Shown here in pieces: positions 1 to 7,928 of a stretch of DNA of 12,484 nucleotides (its first letter is position 1; every line of letters begins with the position of its first letter). The notes beneath the pieces were generated by a model that saw only the letters and a list, made by a program, of their open reading frames with translations, ran no database searches and was not told where the DNA came from. The position numbers and the translations under genes are program-made. Where the stretch lies: the NCBI GenBank assembly GCA_949840475.1, contig CATKXA010000021.1, forward strand, positions 1 through 12,484, given 5' to 3'. The stretch comes from an uncultured Thermoanaerobacterales bacterium. GTDB lineage: Bacteria; Bacillota; Clostridia; Christensenellales; UBA1242.

Positions 1-2877
1 ATCTCTGTTGTTGGTAGATATAAGTACAACCAAAAGCTATCAATAGCTAATCGTATTGCTGGCAAGGTTTTAGCTGAAGATGTTAAAATTAAAAACAAAG
101 TAGTTGCTACTAAAGGCGAAGTTGTTTCTGAAGAGATAGCTTGGCAAATTCAAAACGCTGGTATTAACAGCGTGGCAGTAGAGGGCAACAAAGGTCCTTT
201 CACTGTTATTGGTAACAACCGTGTTGACTTAAAAGCATACCTTGGCGTTAACCCTGAAGAGGCTGAGCTTGATGATTTAGTTCATTTGCCAACTTTGCTT
301 GAAGTTATTGAGGGTGCTAAAACTGTTGAAGCTAAAAAGCAAGCAATCATGCAAAACAGAGATTTACTTGCTGGCCGTAACTTCTTGTTTGATGACATCT
401 TGGCTTCAGTTAACTATCATTTATCTATCGGCGAAGGTCTTGGTGGCTTAGATGATGTTGACCACTTAGGCAACAGACGCGTTAGAACTGTAGGCGAACT
501 ACTTACTAGTCAATTCTTTATTGGTATGGCAAGACTTGAGCGTGTTATTTCTGAAAGAATGCAGGTTCAAAACGTAAATGAAATCAGCCCAAGCTCACTA
601 ATCAATGTTAGACCTGTTTCAGCTGCTATTCGTGAGTTCTTCGGTTCATCTCAAATGTCACAATTTATGGAGCAAACAAACCCTATTGCTTCACTTACAC
701 ATAAAAGAAAAGTTTCATCACTTGGACCTGGTGCACTAACTCGTGAAAGAGCTGGTTTTGATGTTCGTGACGTGCATTACACTCATTATGGAAGACTTTG
801 TCCAAACGAAACTCCAGAAGGTCAAAACATCGGTCTTATCAACTCACTTGCAACTTATGCAAAGGTTAACAAATATGGCTTCTTGGAAGCTCCATATCGT
901 AAGGTTGATAAAAATACTGGCAAGCTTACAAACGAAATCGTATACATGAGTGCAGACAAAGAAGAGAGATATGTTGTGGCTCAAGCAAACGAACCTATCA
1001 CTAGTGAGGGAACATTTGCAAACGAAAGAGTTACTTGCCGTAAAATTGGCGAAATCGTCGAGCTTCCTCGTGACCAAGTTGACTATATCGACGTCTCTCC
1101 AAAAGAGCTTGTTTCAATCGCAACAACTCTTATCCCATTTATTGAAAACGATAACGCAACTCGTGCCATGCTTGCATCAAACATGCAACGTCAGGCAGTT
1201 CCATTGCTTAAAACCGAAGCTCCAATCGTAGCTACTGGTGTTGAGCACAAGATTGCTGTTGACAGTGGCGTTATGATCGTAGCTAAAAATAGCGGTATTG
1301 TAAAATACGTTAGTGGCGACAAAATAATTGTTGAAACTCCTAATGGCGATGATGAGTACAAATTAACAACATTTGTTCGTTCAAACAATGGTACTTGCAT
1401 GCGTCAAAAACCTATTGTAACTCATGGCGACAAAGTTTCTAAAGGCGATGTTCTAGCCGATGGTCCTGCTACTAAAAATGGCGAGCTATCAATCGGTAAA
1501 AACATTTTGATTGCGTTCATGCCTTGGGAAGGATATAACTTCGAGGATGCTATACTAATTTCTGAAAGACTTGTAAGAGATGACGTATTAACATCTATCC
1601 ATATTGAAGAATACGAAATTGATGCTCGTGATACTAAGCTTGGACCAGAAGATATCACTCGTGATATTCCAAACCTAGGCGACGAGGCTCTTCATGACCT
1701 TGACGAAAATGGTATCATTAGAATTGGTGCTGAAGTTGTTCCTGGTGATATCTTGGTTGGTAAGGTTACTCCAAAGGGAGAAACTGAACTAACTCCAGAA
1801 GAAAGATTACTTAGAGCTATCTTTGGCGAAAAGGCTAGAGAAGTAAGAGATACATCACTTAGAGTACAACACGGTGAAGGCGGCGTTGTAGTTGACGTTA
1901 AAGTATTCACTCGTGAAAATAAAGACGAACTTGCAACTGGTGTTAACAAACTTGTCCGTGTATACATTGCTCAAAAACGTAAGATGAGCATTGGTGATAA
2001 GATGTCAGGTCGTCACGGTAACAAAGGCGTTGTATCTAAGATTGTTCCAGTTGAAGACATGCCATTCTTGCCAGACGGAACACCTGTTGAAATCATTTTG
2101 AACCCACTAGGCGTTCCTTCTCGTATGAACATCGGTCAGTTATTTGAAACACACCTTGGTCTCGCTGCTAAAATGCTTGACTGGAAGGTAGCAACTCCTG
2201 TATTTGACGGAGCAAAAGAGAGCGAAATCAAGCAACTTCTTACTGAAAATGGCTTGGCTGAAGACGGTAAGATGCAACTTTACGATGGTAGAACAGGTAT
2301 GCCATTTGAAAATCGTGCAACTGTTGGTTACATGTACATGCTTAAATTGCATCACCTTGTTGACGATAAGATGCACGCACGTTCAACTGGTCCATACTCA
2401 CTAGTTACTCAACAACCACTTGGCGGTAAAGCACAGTTCGGTGGTCAAAGATTTGGTGAGATGGAAGTTTGGGCACTTGAAGCATATGGTGCTGCTAACT
2501 CACTACAAGAAATGTTAACTGTTAAGTCAGACGATATTGTTGGTAGACTTAAAACTTATGAATCAATAGTTAAAAATGAGAACGTTGCTGAACCAGGTAT
2601 TCCTGAATCATTCAAAGTTCTTATTAAAGAGCTTCAAGGCTTGGCTCTTGACATTAAGGTTCTTACTGAAGACAAGCAAGAAATTGGTCTAAAAGACATT
2701 GTTGAAGATGACCGCGATGTTATAGACTTCAAAGCCGAGAAAAAGAAATCTCAAGAAGAAATTGATGTTGATTTAGATGAAATCACTGCTGAAGACCTTG
2801 GCGAAAGCGTATACGATCCTGAGGGCGACATGATGAGTGATGCCGGAAGCTTATTCGATTTTGACGATGATTTATAA
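1..2877 (+). CDS. rpoB: RNA polymerase beta subunit, 5' end cut by window
   Basis: Beta subunit of the core RNA polymerase; with beta' it forms the catalytic cleft and the rifamycin pocket. The frame is open from base 1 (958 codons visible), so the true start lies upstream; Bacillota RpoB is usually about 1150-1250 residues. Landmarks seen: the DHLGNRR region (codons near 460-480), the rifampicin region beginning [14 protein letters not shown] (643-684), [27 protein letters not shown] (about 1525-1551), the catalytic-lysine segment [12 protein letters not shown] (about 1993-2028), the [18 protein letters not shown] block and the [10 protein letters not shown] block, ending in an acidic tail. 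Unusual residues in the rifamycin pocket and in the DDANR loop (here DNATR, 1150-1164) are described in the findings. The gene is co-transcribed with rpoC, which starts 24 bp downstream. Confidence 0.98.
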   Translation: MSVVGRYKYNQKLSIANRIAGKVLAEDVKIKNKVVATKGEVVSEEIAWQIQNAGINSVAVEGNKGPFTVIGNNRVDLKAYLGVNPEEAELDDLVHLPTLLEVIEGAKTVEAKKQAIMQNRDLLAGRNFLFDDILASVNYHLSIGEGLGGLDDVDHLGNRRVRTVGELLTSQFFIGMARLERVISERMQVQNVNEISPSSLINVRPVSAAIREFFGSSQMSQFMEQTNPIASLTHKRKVSSLGPGALTRERAGFDVRDVHYTHYGRLCPNETPEGQNIGLINSLATYAKVNKYGFLEAPYRKVDKNTGKLTNEIVYMSADKEERYVVAQANEPITSEGTFANERVTCRKIGEIVELPRDQVDYIDVSPKELVSIATTLIPFIENDNATRAMLASNMQRQAVPLLKTEAPIVATGVEHKIAVDSGVMIVAKNSGIVKYVSGDKIIVETPNGDDEYKLTTFVRSNNGTCMRQKPIVTHGDKVSKGDVLADGPATKNGELSIGKNILIAFMPWEGYNFEDAILISERLVRDDVLTSIHIEEYEIDARDTKLGPEDITRDIPNLGDEALHDLDENGIIRIGAEVVPGDILVGKVTPKGETELTPEERLLRAIFGEKAREVRDTSLRVQHGEGGVVVDVKVFTRENKDELATGVNKLVRVYIAQKRKMSIGDKMSGRHGNKGVVSKIVPVEDMPFLPDGTPVEIILNPLGVPSRMNIGQLFETHLGLAAKMLDWKVATPVFDGAKESEIKQLLTENGLAEDGKMQLYDGRTGMPFENRATVGYMYMLKLHHLVDDKMHARSTGPYSLVTQQPLGGKAQFGGQRFGEMEVWALEAYGAANSLQEMLTVKSDDIVGRLKTYESIVKNENVAEPGIPESFKVLIKELQGLALDIKVLTEDKQEIGLKDIVEDDRDVIDFKAEKKKSQEEIDVDLDEITAEDLGESVYDPEGDMMSDAGSLFDFDDDL

Positions 2878-2901
2878 AAAACAACTTTAGAGGGATAATT
2901 T

Positions 2902-5900
2902 ATGTTTGAATTAAATAATTTTGACTCTATCCAAATTGGTCTAGCTAGTCCAGAAAAGATACGTGAATGGTCTTATGGCGAGGTAACAAAGCCTGAGACT
3001 ATTAACTATCGTACTCAGAAACCTGAGCGTGATGGTTTGTTTTGCGAACGTATCTTTGGACCTACCAAAGACTGGGAGTGTCATTGTGGTAAGTATAAAA
3101 GAATTAGATACAAAGGCGTTATCTGCGACAAGTGTGGCGTAGAGGTTACTCGTGCCAAAGTTAGACGTGAGAGAATGGGTCACATTGAACTTGTTTCTCC
3201 AGTTTCTCATATCTGGTACTTTAAAGGTGTTCCTTCTAGAATTGGTACTTTGCTTGATATGCCTCTTAAGCACTTAGAGCAAGTTTTGTATTTCACTTCA
3301 TTTGTTGTTGTTGACCCAGGTCAAACTGAACTTGAGTACAAACAAATTTTAAATGACCGCGAATATAGAGATGCTGTAGAAAAATATGGCTATAAAGCTT
3401 TCCGCGTAGGCATGGGTGCTGAGGTTATTAAAGAGCTTTTGTCTAAACTTGACATTGAAGCAGAGGCTAAGGCTGTTCGTGAAATCGTCAATACATCTAA
3501 AGGGCAAAAGAAGCTTAATGCGTCTAAAAAACTACGCATTTTAGAGGCTTTCCGTCGTAATGGTGCTAAACCTGAATGGATGATTTTAGATGTTATCCCA
3601 GTTATTCCACCAGAGCTTAGACCTATGGTTCCACTTGATGGTGGTAGGTTCGCAACAAGTGACCTTAACGATTTGTATCGTAGAGTTATTAACCGTAATA
3701 ATAGACTTAAAAAGCTAATTGAGCTAGGTGCTCCTGACATTATCATTCGTAACGAAAAACGTATGCTTCAAGAAGCTGTTGACGCTTTAATAGATAATGG
3801 TAGAAGAGGTAAGGCTATTGCTGGTGCTGGAAACCGTGAATTAAAATCACTTTCTGGGCTTCTTCGTGGTAAACAAGGTCGCTTTAGACAAAACCTTCTT
3901 GGTAAACGTGTTGACTATTCTGGTCGTTCAGTTATTGTCGTTGGTCCAAACCTTAAGATTTATCAATGTGGTTTACCAAAAGAGATGGCTCTAGAGCTAT
4001 TTAAACCATTTGTTATGAAACGTTTGGTTGACTTAAACCAATCTCATAATATTAAGAGTGCTAAGCGTGTTGTTGAGCGTGCAAGACCTGTAGTTTGGGA
4101 CGTTTTGGAAGACGTTATTAAAGACCACCCAGTATTACTAAACCGTGCACCAACACTTCATAGACTATCAGTTCAGGCTTATGAGCCAGTACTTGTTGAA
4201 GGTAGAGCTATGCAGCTTCACCCTCTTGCATGTCCTGCGTTTGGTGCGGACTTTGACGGTGACCAAATGGCTGTTCACGTTCCGCTTTCTATTGATGCTC
4301 AAGCAGAAGCAAGGTTCTTAATGCTTGCATCAAACAATATTTTGAAACTATCTGACGGCGAGCCTATCACTGTTCCTTCACAAGATATGATTATAGGTAA
4401 CTACTATCTAACTTTTGAAAACGACGGCGAAAAAGGCGAGGGAATGGTATTCGGTTCTCCTGATGAAGCTGTTATGGCTTACGAAAATGGCTTAGCTAGC
4501 TTACATGCAAAAATCACTGTTAGAGTTCAAAAAGAAATCAATGGTGTAATCCATACTGGTAGAATTCCAACAACTGTTGGTAAAATCCTATTCAACCGTA
4601 TTTTACCTGAAGGTATTGGCTTAATTAAGCGTGAAACTCCTGAAGATATGCTTAAATTTGAAGTTGATTACCCTGTAGGTAAAAAACAAATCAAGACAAT
4701 AATTAAAGCATGTTACGACAATTTAGGTCCAACAGAAACTGCAAAGCTTCTTGATAGACTTAAAGACACTGGCTTTAAATATTCAACTATTGCTTGTATC
4801 ACTGCAAACTTATTCGACGTTAGAGTTGCTGGCGATAGAGAAGAGGTTATCGCAGAAGCTGATAAACTAGCACAAGTTGCTAAAAACCAATATCGTAGAG
4901 GTCTTATCACTGCTGACGAAAAGAGCATGAAGATTACTGATATTTGGAACGATGCCATGAAGAAGATTGAAATTTCAACAATGGCAGCTTACGATAAAGT
5001 TAACCCACTTAAAATGATGGTAGACTCTGCTGCCCGTGGTAACGCAAGTAACATGTGTCAGCTAGCTGGTCTATGTGGTATCATGGTATCAACATCAGGT
5101 AAAGTTATTGAAGTTCCTATTCGTTCAAGCTATAAAGACGGTCTATCAGTTATTGAATACTTCATTCAAACACGTGGTGGACGTAAAGGTATGGTCGATA
5201 AGGCACTTAAAACAGCGGATGCTGGTTACTTAACTCGTAGACTTGTTGACGTTGCACAAGAAGTAGTTGTTGATGAAGAAGACTGCTTTGCAAGCCTTGG
5301 CGAAAAGACTAAGGGAATGATGGTTTCTGCTATTTATGACGGATCATCAAAAGTTGAATCTCTTAAAGAACGTATTGCTGGTAGATGTCCAGTTGATGAT
5401 GTTATTGACCCTAAAACTGGCGAAGTTTTAGCTAAAGCTAACGAGATGATGACTAACGCTCAAGCTGCTGCTATTGAAAATGCTGGCATTGAAGCTGTTA
5501 ATATCCGTACAGTATTTACTTGTAAGAGCAAATATGGCGTATGTGCTAAATGTTACGGCCGTAATATGGCATCTCGTGACATGGTTGAAGTTGGCGAAGC
5601 TGTTGGTATTATCGCAGCACAATCAATCGGTGAACCAGGTACACAGCTAACAATGAAGGTCTTCCAAGCGGGTGGTACTGCATCTGCGGACGATATCACA
5701 AGAGGTCTTCCTCGTGTAGAAGAAATCTTTGAAGCTAAAAAGCCAAAGGGCGTTGCGGTTATTTCAGAGGTTAATGGTAAAGTTTCTAAGATTGAAGAAG
5801 CTAAACAGCTTGTTACAATCACTTCAAACGAAGGCGTTGAAATCGAGTACGCGACCCCATATGCTGCTAAATTCAAAGTGGCAGTTGGTGACACTGTTGA

Positions 5901-6411
5901 ACCAGGTAGCCAATTAACTGAAGGTCCTTTGAACCCACACGATATTCTTAAAACTAAGGGTGTTAAAGGTGTTCAAGACTACATGATGCGTGAAGTTCTT
6001 AAAGTTTATAAGAACAACTCAGTTGACGTTAATGATAAACATATGGAAATCATTATTCGTCAAATGCTAAGAAAAGTTAAGGTTGAGGAATCTGGAGATA
6101 CAGATATTCTTCCAGGCGAAATAGTAGATATCTTTAAGTATGAAGAGGAGAACGAGAGAGTTCTTGCTAATGGTGGAGAACCAGCAACAGCTAAACGTGT
6201 TCTACTTTCAATTACTAAAGCATCTCTTGAAACTGATAGCTTCTTGTCAGCTGCATCATTCCAAGAAACTGTTAAAGTTCTAACAGATTCAGCAATTCGT
6301 GGTAAAGTTGACCCACTAGTTGGTCTAAAAGGCAATGTAATCATTGGTAAACTTATTCCAGCGGGTACAGGGTTACGCAAGTATCGCGAAATGACACCAG
6401 TTTCGAAGTAA
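2902..6411 (+). CDS. rpoC: RNA polymerase beta' subunit
   Basis: Complete 1169-residue beta' subunit (B. subtilis RpoC is about 1200). The ATG at 2902 follows an AGAGGGA ribosome binding site (2889-2895) with a 6-nt spacer. N-terminal Zn site: Cys60, Cys62, Cys75, Cys78. NTP-contact arginine in NRAPTLHR: Arg415. Mg-binding motif: Asp450, Asp452, Asp454. Second Zn site: Cys795, Cys874, Cys881, Cys884. The bridge helix spans about 754-786 and the trigger loop about 912-930. There is no large trigger-loop insertion, as expected for Bacillota. Odd features: Gly448 replaces the Asn of NADFDGD; the trigger loop reads MKVFQ (Lys919, Gln922) where MRTFH is usual; and the bridge helix and F-loop carry several substitutions at conserved positions. 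The last four codons, including the stop, lie in the left terminal repeat of a palindromic element. The open frame and intact metal sites argue for a working polymerase rather than a decaying paralogue. Confidence 0.98.
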   Translation: MFELNNFDSIQIGLASPEKIREWSYGEVTKPETINYRTQKPERDGLFCERIFGPTKDWECHCGKYKRIRYKGVICDKCGVEVTRAKVRRERMGHIELVSPVSHIWYFKGVPSRIGTLLDMPLKHLEQVLYFTSFVVVDPGQTELEYKQILNDREYRDAVEKYGYKAFRVGMGAEVIKELLSKLDIEAEAKAVREIVNTSKGQKKLNASKKLRILEAFRRNGAKPEWMILDVIPVIPPELRPMVPLDGGRFATSDLNDLYRRVINRNNRLKKLIELGAPDIIIRNEKRMLQEAVDALIDNGRRGKAIAGAGNRELKSLSGLLRGKQGRFRQNLLGKRVDYSGRSVIVVGPNLKIYQCGLPKEMALELFKPFVMKRLVDLNQSHNIKSAKRVVERARPVVWDVLEDVIKDHPVLLNRAPTLHRLSVQAYEPVLVEGRAMQLHPLACPAFGADFDGDQMAVHVPLSIDAQAEARFLMLASNNILKLSDGEPITVPSQDMIIGNYYLTFENDGEKGEGMVFGSPDEAVMAYENGLASLHAKITVRVQKEINGVIHTGRIPTTVGKILFNRILPEGIGLIKRETPEDMLKFEVDYPVGKKQIKTIIKACYDNLGPTETAKLLDRLKDTGFKYSTIACITANLFDVRVAGDREEVIAEADKLAQVAKNQYRRGLITADEKSMKITDIWNDAMKKIEISTMAAYDKVNPLKMMVDSAARGNASNMCQLAGLCGIMVSTSGKVIEVPIRSSYKDGLSVIEYFIQTRGGRKGMVDKALKTADAGYLTRRLVDVAQEVVVDEEDCFASLGEKTKGMMVSAIYDGSSKVESLKERIAGRCPVDDVIDPKTGEVLAKANEMMTNAQAAAIENAGIEAVNIRTVFTCKSKYGVCAKCYGRNMASRDMVEVGEAVGIIAAQSIGEPGTQLTMKVFQAGGTASADDITRGLPRVEEIFEAKKPKGVAVISEVNGKVSKIEEAKQLVTITSNEGVEIEYATPYAAKFKVAVGDTVEPGSQLTEGPLNPHDILKTKGVKGVQDYMMREVLKVYKNNSVDVNDKHMEIIIRQMLRKVKVEESGDTDILPGEIVDIFKYEEENERVLANGGEPATAKRVLLSITKASLETDSFLSAASFQETVKVLTDSAIRGKVDPLVGLKGNVIIGKLIPAGTGLRKYREMTPVSK

Positions 6412-6530
6412 ATAACGGCAGTTGTGTGTTGTTTCTAAATAAAAATTCCAGACAGAGCAATATGTAAATATAGCCCGTGCCTGGAATTTTTATTTGAGCC
6501 TAGCACAACAACCATTCTTTACTTCGAAAC
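6400..6530. repeat. MITE-like palindromic element overlapping the rpoC stop codon
   Basis: A 131-bp unit bounded by a perfect 13-bp inverted repeat: GTTTCGAAGTAAA at 6400-6412 and TTTACTTCGAAAC at 6518-6530. Inside it is a second perfect 15-bp inverted repeat (6437-6451 and 6481-6495), and between the two GTTGTG (6421-6426) can pair with CACAAC (6504-6509). The whole unit could therefore fold as one long interrupted hairpin. The left terminal repeat supplies the final Val-Ser-Lys-stop codons of rpoC. No transposase is encoded and no clear target-site duplication is visible, so calling it a mobile element is inference; the inverted repeats are seen directly. Confidence 0.6.
6437..6495 (+). terminator. 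Probable rpoBC transcription terminator inside the palindromic element
   Basis: The arm AAATAAAAATTCCAG (6437-6451) is exactly complementary to 6481-6495. The base of the loop adds CA/TG pairing after one mismatch, leaving about 23 nt in the loop. The 3' arm is U-rich after a CCAG/CTGG core, as in an intrinsic terminator, although the U run is part of the stem. It starts 26 bp after the rpoC stop, and the next gene has a candidate promoter of its own, which fits transcription ending here. The symmetry would allow it to act in both directions. Confidence 0.55.
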
Positions 6531-6556
6531 AGCTTTGGGACAAACGGCTTACTACT

Positions 6557-6684
6557 TTTCGAAGTAAATATAAGCCCTTATGCGGCGTTTCTACAAAAAA
6601 ATCCACACAGTCATTTACGTCATGTAAACTCCTGCCTGGAATTTTTATTTGAGCCTTGTGCAAGATGCAAACTTAACGGCTTAC
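6557..6684. repeat. Degenerate second copy of the rpoC-end element
   Basis: This stretch repeats blocks of the preceding 150 bp in the same order. TTTCGAAGTAAATA is at 6401-6414 and 6557-6570. GTTTCTA is at 6431-6437 and 6587-6593. An identical 24-bp block is at 6478-6501 and 6633-6656. ACGGCTTAC is at 6544-6552 and 6676-6684. The offset is 155-156 bp until the last block, where it drops to 132, showing a 24-bp loss that removed the right terminal repeat. The left half of its internal hairpin is eroded. It looks like an old tandem duplication or two adjacent insertions. No gene is seen in 6412-6766. Confidence 0.6.
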
Positions 6685-6721
6685 AACGTTACAACAGAAG
6701 TGGATAGTTTTGTGTTTTTTA

Positions 6722-6750
6722 TTGGAATTATTTTGGAATTGTGGTATTAT
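6722..6750 (+). promoter_or_regulatory. Candidate sigma-A promoter of the DHH phosphoesterase gene
   Basis: TTGGAA (6722-6727), a 17-bp spacer and TATTAT (6745-6750). Initiation would fall near 6757, only about 10 nt before the ATG and inside the AGGAG ribosome binding site, which is awkwardly short. A promoter further upstream is possible. Confidence 0.35.
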
Positions 6751-6766
6751 TAAGTAGGAGAGAAAA

Positions 6767-7693
6767 ATGATTGTAATAACTGCTGGTAACAAATATATTG
6801 ATATTGATGCGTATGCAAGTGGAATTGCTTACGCTAAGTTGCTGAATGCATTGGGACAAGAAGCAATCTTTGCATCTAGTGCAACAACAAATTCATCAGT
6901 ATGTAGCATAATAACAGATTTAGGGTTTGAGGTTGTAGCTAATTATCAACCTAAGAAAGATGATAAATTTGTTTTGGTTGATTTATCTAATCCCGATTTT
7001 TTTGATAAAATTGTAAATAAAAACAATATTATTGAAATTATTGACCATCATACTGGTTTTGAAAAATATTGGGCAGACAAAAATATTGATAACAATATTG
7101 AATTTATAGGCTCAGTTGCAACACTTATTTATGAAAAATTTTGCGAACACAAAAAAATAAATCTTTTGGACTCTAATTTATGTAAATTACTAATTGCCGC
7201 AATTTTAGATAATACATTGAATTTGCATTCAGATATAACGACTCAAAGAGATATAGATGCGTACAATACTTTACAAAAAATTGGTAATTTAACAAACAAC
7301 TTTGATAGAGAATACTTTGAATGTTGTCAAAATCAAATAAATGCAAATGTTTTAAAATCTATAAAAGACGATATAAAAATAGAATTTGTATCAGACAAAT
7401 TGCCAAAAATATTCGGACAACTAACGGTATACAATATTGAACCAATTTTAGAAAAGCAAAGAGATATTGAAAATTTATTCAGTTCAATGGAAAGTGAATG
7501 GTTGTTAAATTTAATATGTATAAAAGACGGTAAAAGTTATATTTTATCTAGTGATATTTTATCTCAAAATAAACTTTCAAAATTATTTAACAATACGTTT
7601 GAAAATAATATTTTAACTTTGCCAAAATTCAAACTTAGAAAAGAAATAATGAAAATGGCAAGAAGTGAATCTAAATTAGAAAATAATAAATAA
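6767..7693 (+). CDS. DHH/DHHA2-type phosphoesterase, family II pyrophosphatase-like
   Basis: A 308-residue cytosolic protein resembling manganese-dependent inorganic pyrophosphatases (PpaC) and related DHH phosphoesterases. The N-terminal metal motif reads GNKYIDIDAYAS (Asp12, Asp14); then VLVDLS (Asp72), IIDHH (Asp93, His94, His95) and AAILDNT (Asp148). The C-terminal half has a DHHA2-like domain ending in KLRKE (Arg291, Lys292), matching the phosphate-binding RKK motif of PpaC. The usual first His ligand (GH in PpaC) is Asn8 here, so activity on pyrophosphate is uncertain; another phosphoester substrate is possible. The ATG at 6767 follows AGGAG (6756-6760) with a 6-nt spacer. It is a single-gene unit between repeats and a strong terminator. 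It is visibly more A/T-rich in codon choice than rpoBC, which may reflect low expression or transfer. Confidence 0.75.
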   Translation: MIVITAGNKYIDIDAYASGIAYAKLLNALGQEAIFASSATTNSSVCSIITDLGFEVVANYQPKKDDKFVLVDLSNPDFFDKIVNKNNIIEIIDHHTGFEKYWADKNIDNNIEFIGSVATLIYEKFCEHKKINLLDSNLCKLLIAAILDNTLNLHSDITTQRDIDAYNTLQKIGNLTNNFDREYFECCQNQINANVLKSIKDDIKIEFVSDKLPKIFGQLTVYNIEPILEKQRDIENLFSSMESEWLLNLICIKDGKSYILSSDILSQNKLSKLFNNTFENNILTLPKFKLRKEIMKMARSESKLENNK

Positions 7694-7730
7694 ATATAGC
7701 AAAGGGTGCGTATAAAGTTTTTACTTTCCA

Positions 7731-7788
7731 ACAAAACATAAACATTAAGTTACTCAAAATATTAGTGTTTTTAAAGGATATGTTTTGT
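7731..7788. repeat. Inverted repeat downstream of the DHH gene
   Basis: ACAAAACATA (7731-7740) is exactly complementary to 7779-7788. Inside, AAACATTAA (7740-7748) can pair with TTAGTGTTT (7762-7770) with one G-U pair. This gives a long AT-rich bulged hairpin. It has no U-tail of its own and is followed by the clear terminator at 7803. Its function is unknown. Confidence 0.35.
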
Positions 7789-7802
7789 ATAATAACAAAA
7801 AG

Positions 7803-7833
7803 AAAATAGCAAGTTTAAACTTGCTATTTTTTT
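7803..7833 (+). terminator. Intrinsic terminator of the DHH gene
   Basis: Perfect 14-bp inverted repeat AAAATAGCAAGTTT (7803-7816) and its complement (7817-7830), ending in a run of T to 7833. The central GTTTAAAC means the hairpin tip would open to a 4-nt loop. The A-rich left flank makes it potentially bidirectional. It separates the DHH gene from the DUF421 operon. Confidence 0.85.
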
Positions 7834-7835
7834 AG

Positions 7836-7880
7836 CGCCCAACCCTCGGAGCTGGCGACGAAGTCGACTGAGGGGGGTAG
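7836..7880. repeat. GC-rich hairpin repeat, dispersed-repeat type
   Basis: A GC-rich island in AT-rich surroundings. CCCTC (7843-7847) pairs with GAGGG (7870-7874), and CGAC (7856-7859) with GTCG (7863-7866) across a GAA loop. On the minus strand it reads CCCTCAGTC...CCAGCTCC...GAGGG. This resembles a short palindromic repeat I recall being scattered in intergenic regions of many gut Clostridia; that link is from memory. It lies between the terminator and the DUF421 gene, and 7881-7928 shows only a weak TATAAC (7895-7900) without a good -35. Confidence 0.55.
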
Positions 7881-7928
7881 AATAAAGTTTTAAGTATAAC
7901 TTTTGCTCGATTGGTAAGAATTGGCTGT

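Noticed and set aside
172..2877. GTG at 172 as the start of rpoB
   Set aside because: The reading frame is open from base 1, and codons 1-57 encode typical RpoB sequence ([10 protein letters not shown] and onward), so the gene continues upstream of the window.
2902..6411. rpoC as a decaying or non-functional paralogue, given the active-site changes
   Set aside because: The frame is intact and full length, all Mg and Zn ligands are present, it is paired with rpoB with normal spacing, and the substitutions are confined to specific columns instead of scattered. A second complete rpoBC set elsewhere in the genome cannot be excluded from this window.
6400..6690. CRISPR array or riboswitch in the repeat-rich gap
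   Set aside because: There are only two diverged copies with no regular short spacers, and the inverted terminal repeats fit a palindromic element better. I recognise no riboswitch core, and the repeats lie at the end of rpoC.
7788..7793. Perfect TATAAT as a promoter
   Set aside because: There is no acceptable -35 at 16-18 bp, and initiation would fall directly at the terminator hairpin at 7803, leaving nothing to transcribe. It is also the arm of an inverted repeat.
7911..7928. TTG at 7911 as the start of the DUF421 gene
   Set aside because: It has no ribosome binding site, and the six added residues do not fit the family N-terminus; ATG at 7929 or 7938 is more likely.
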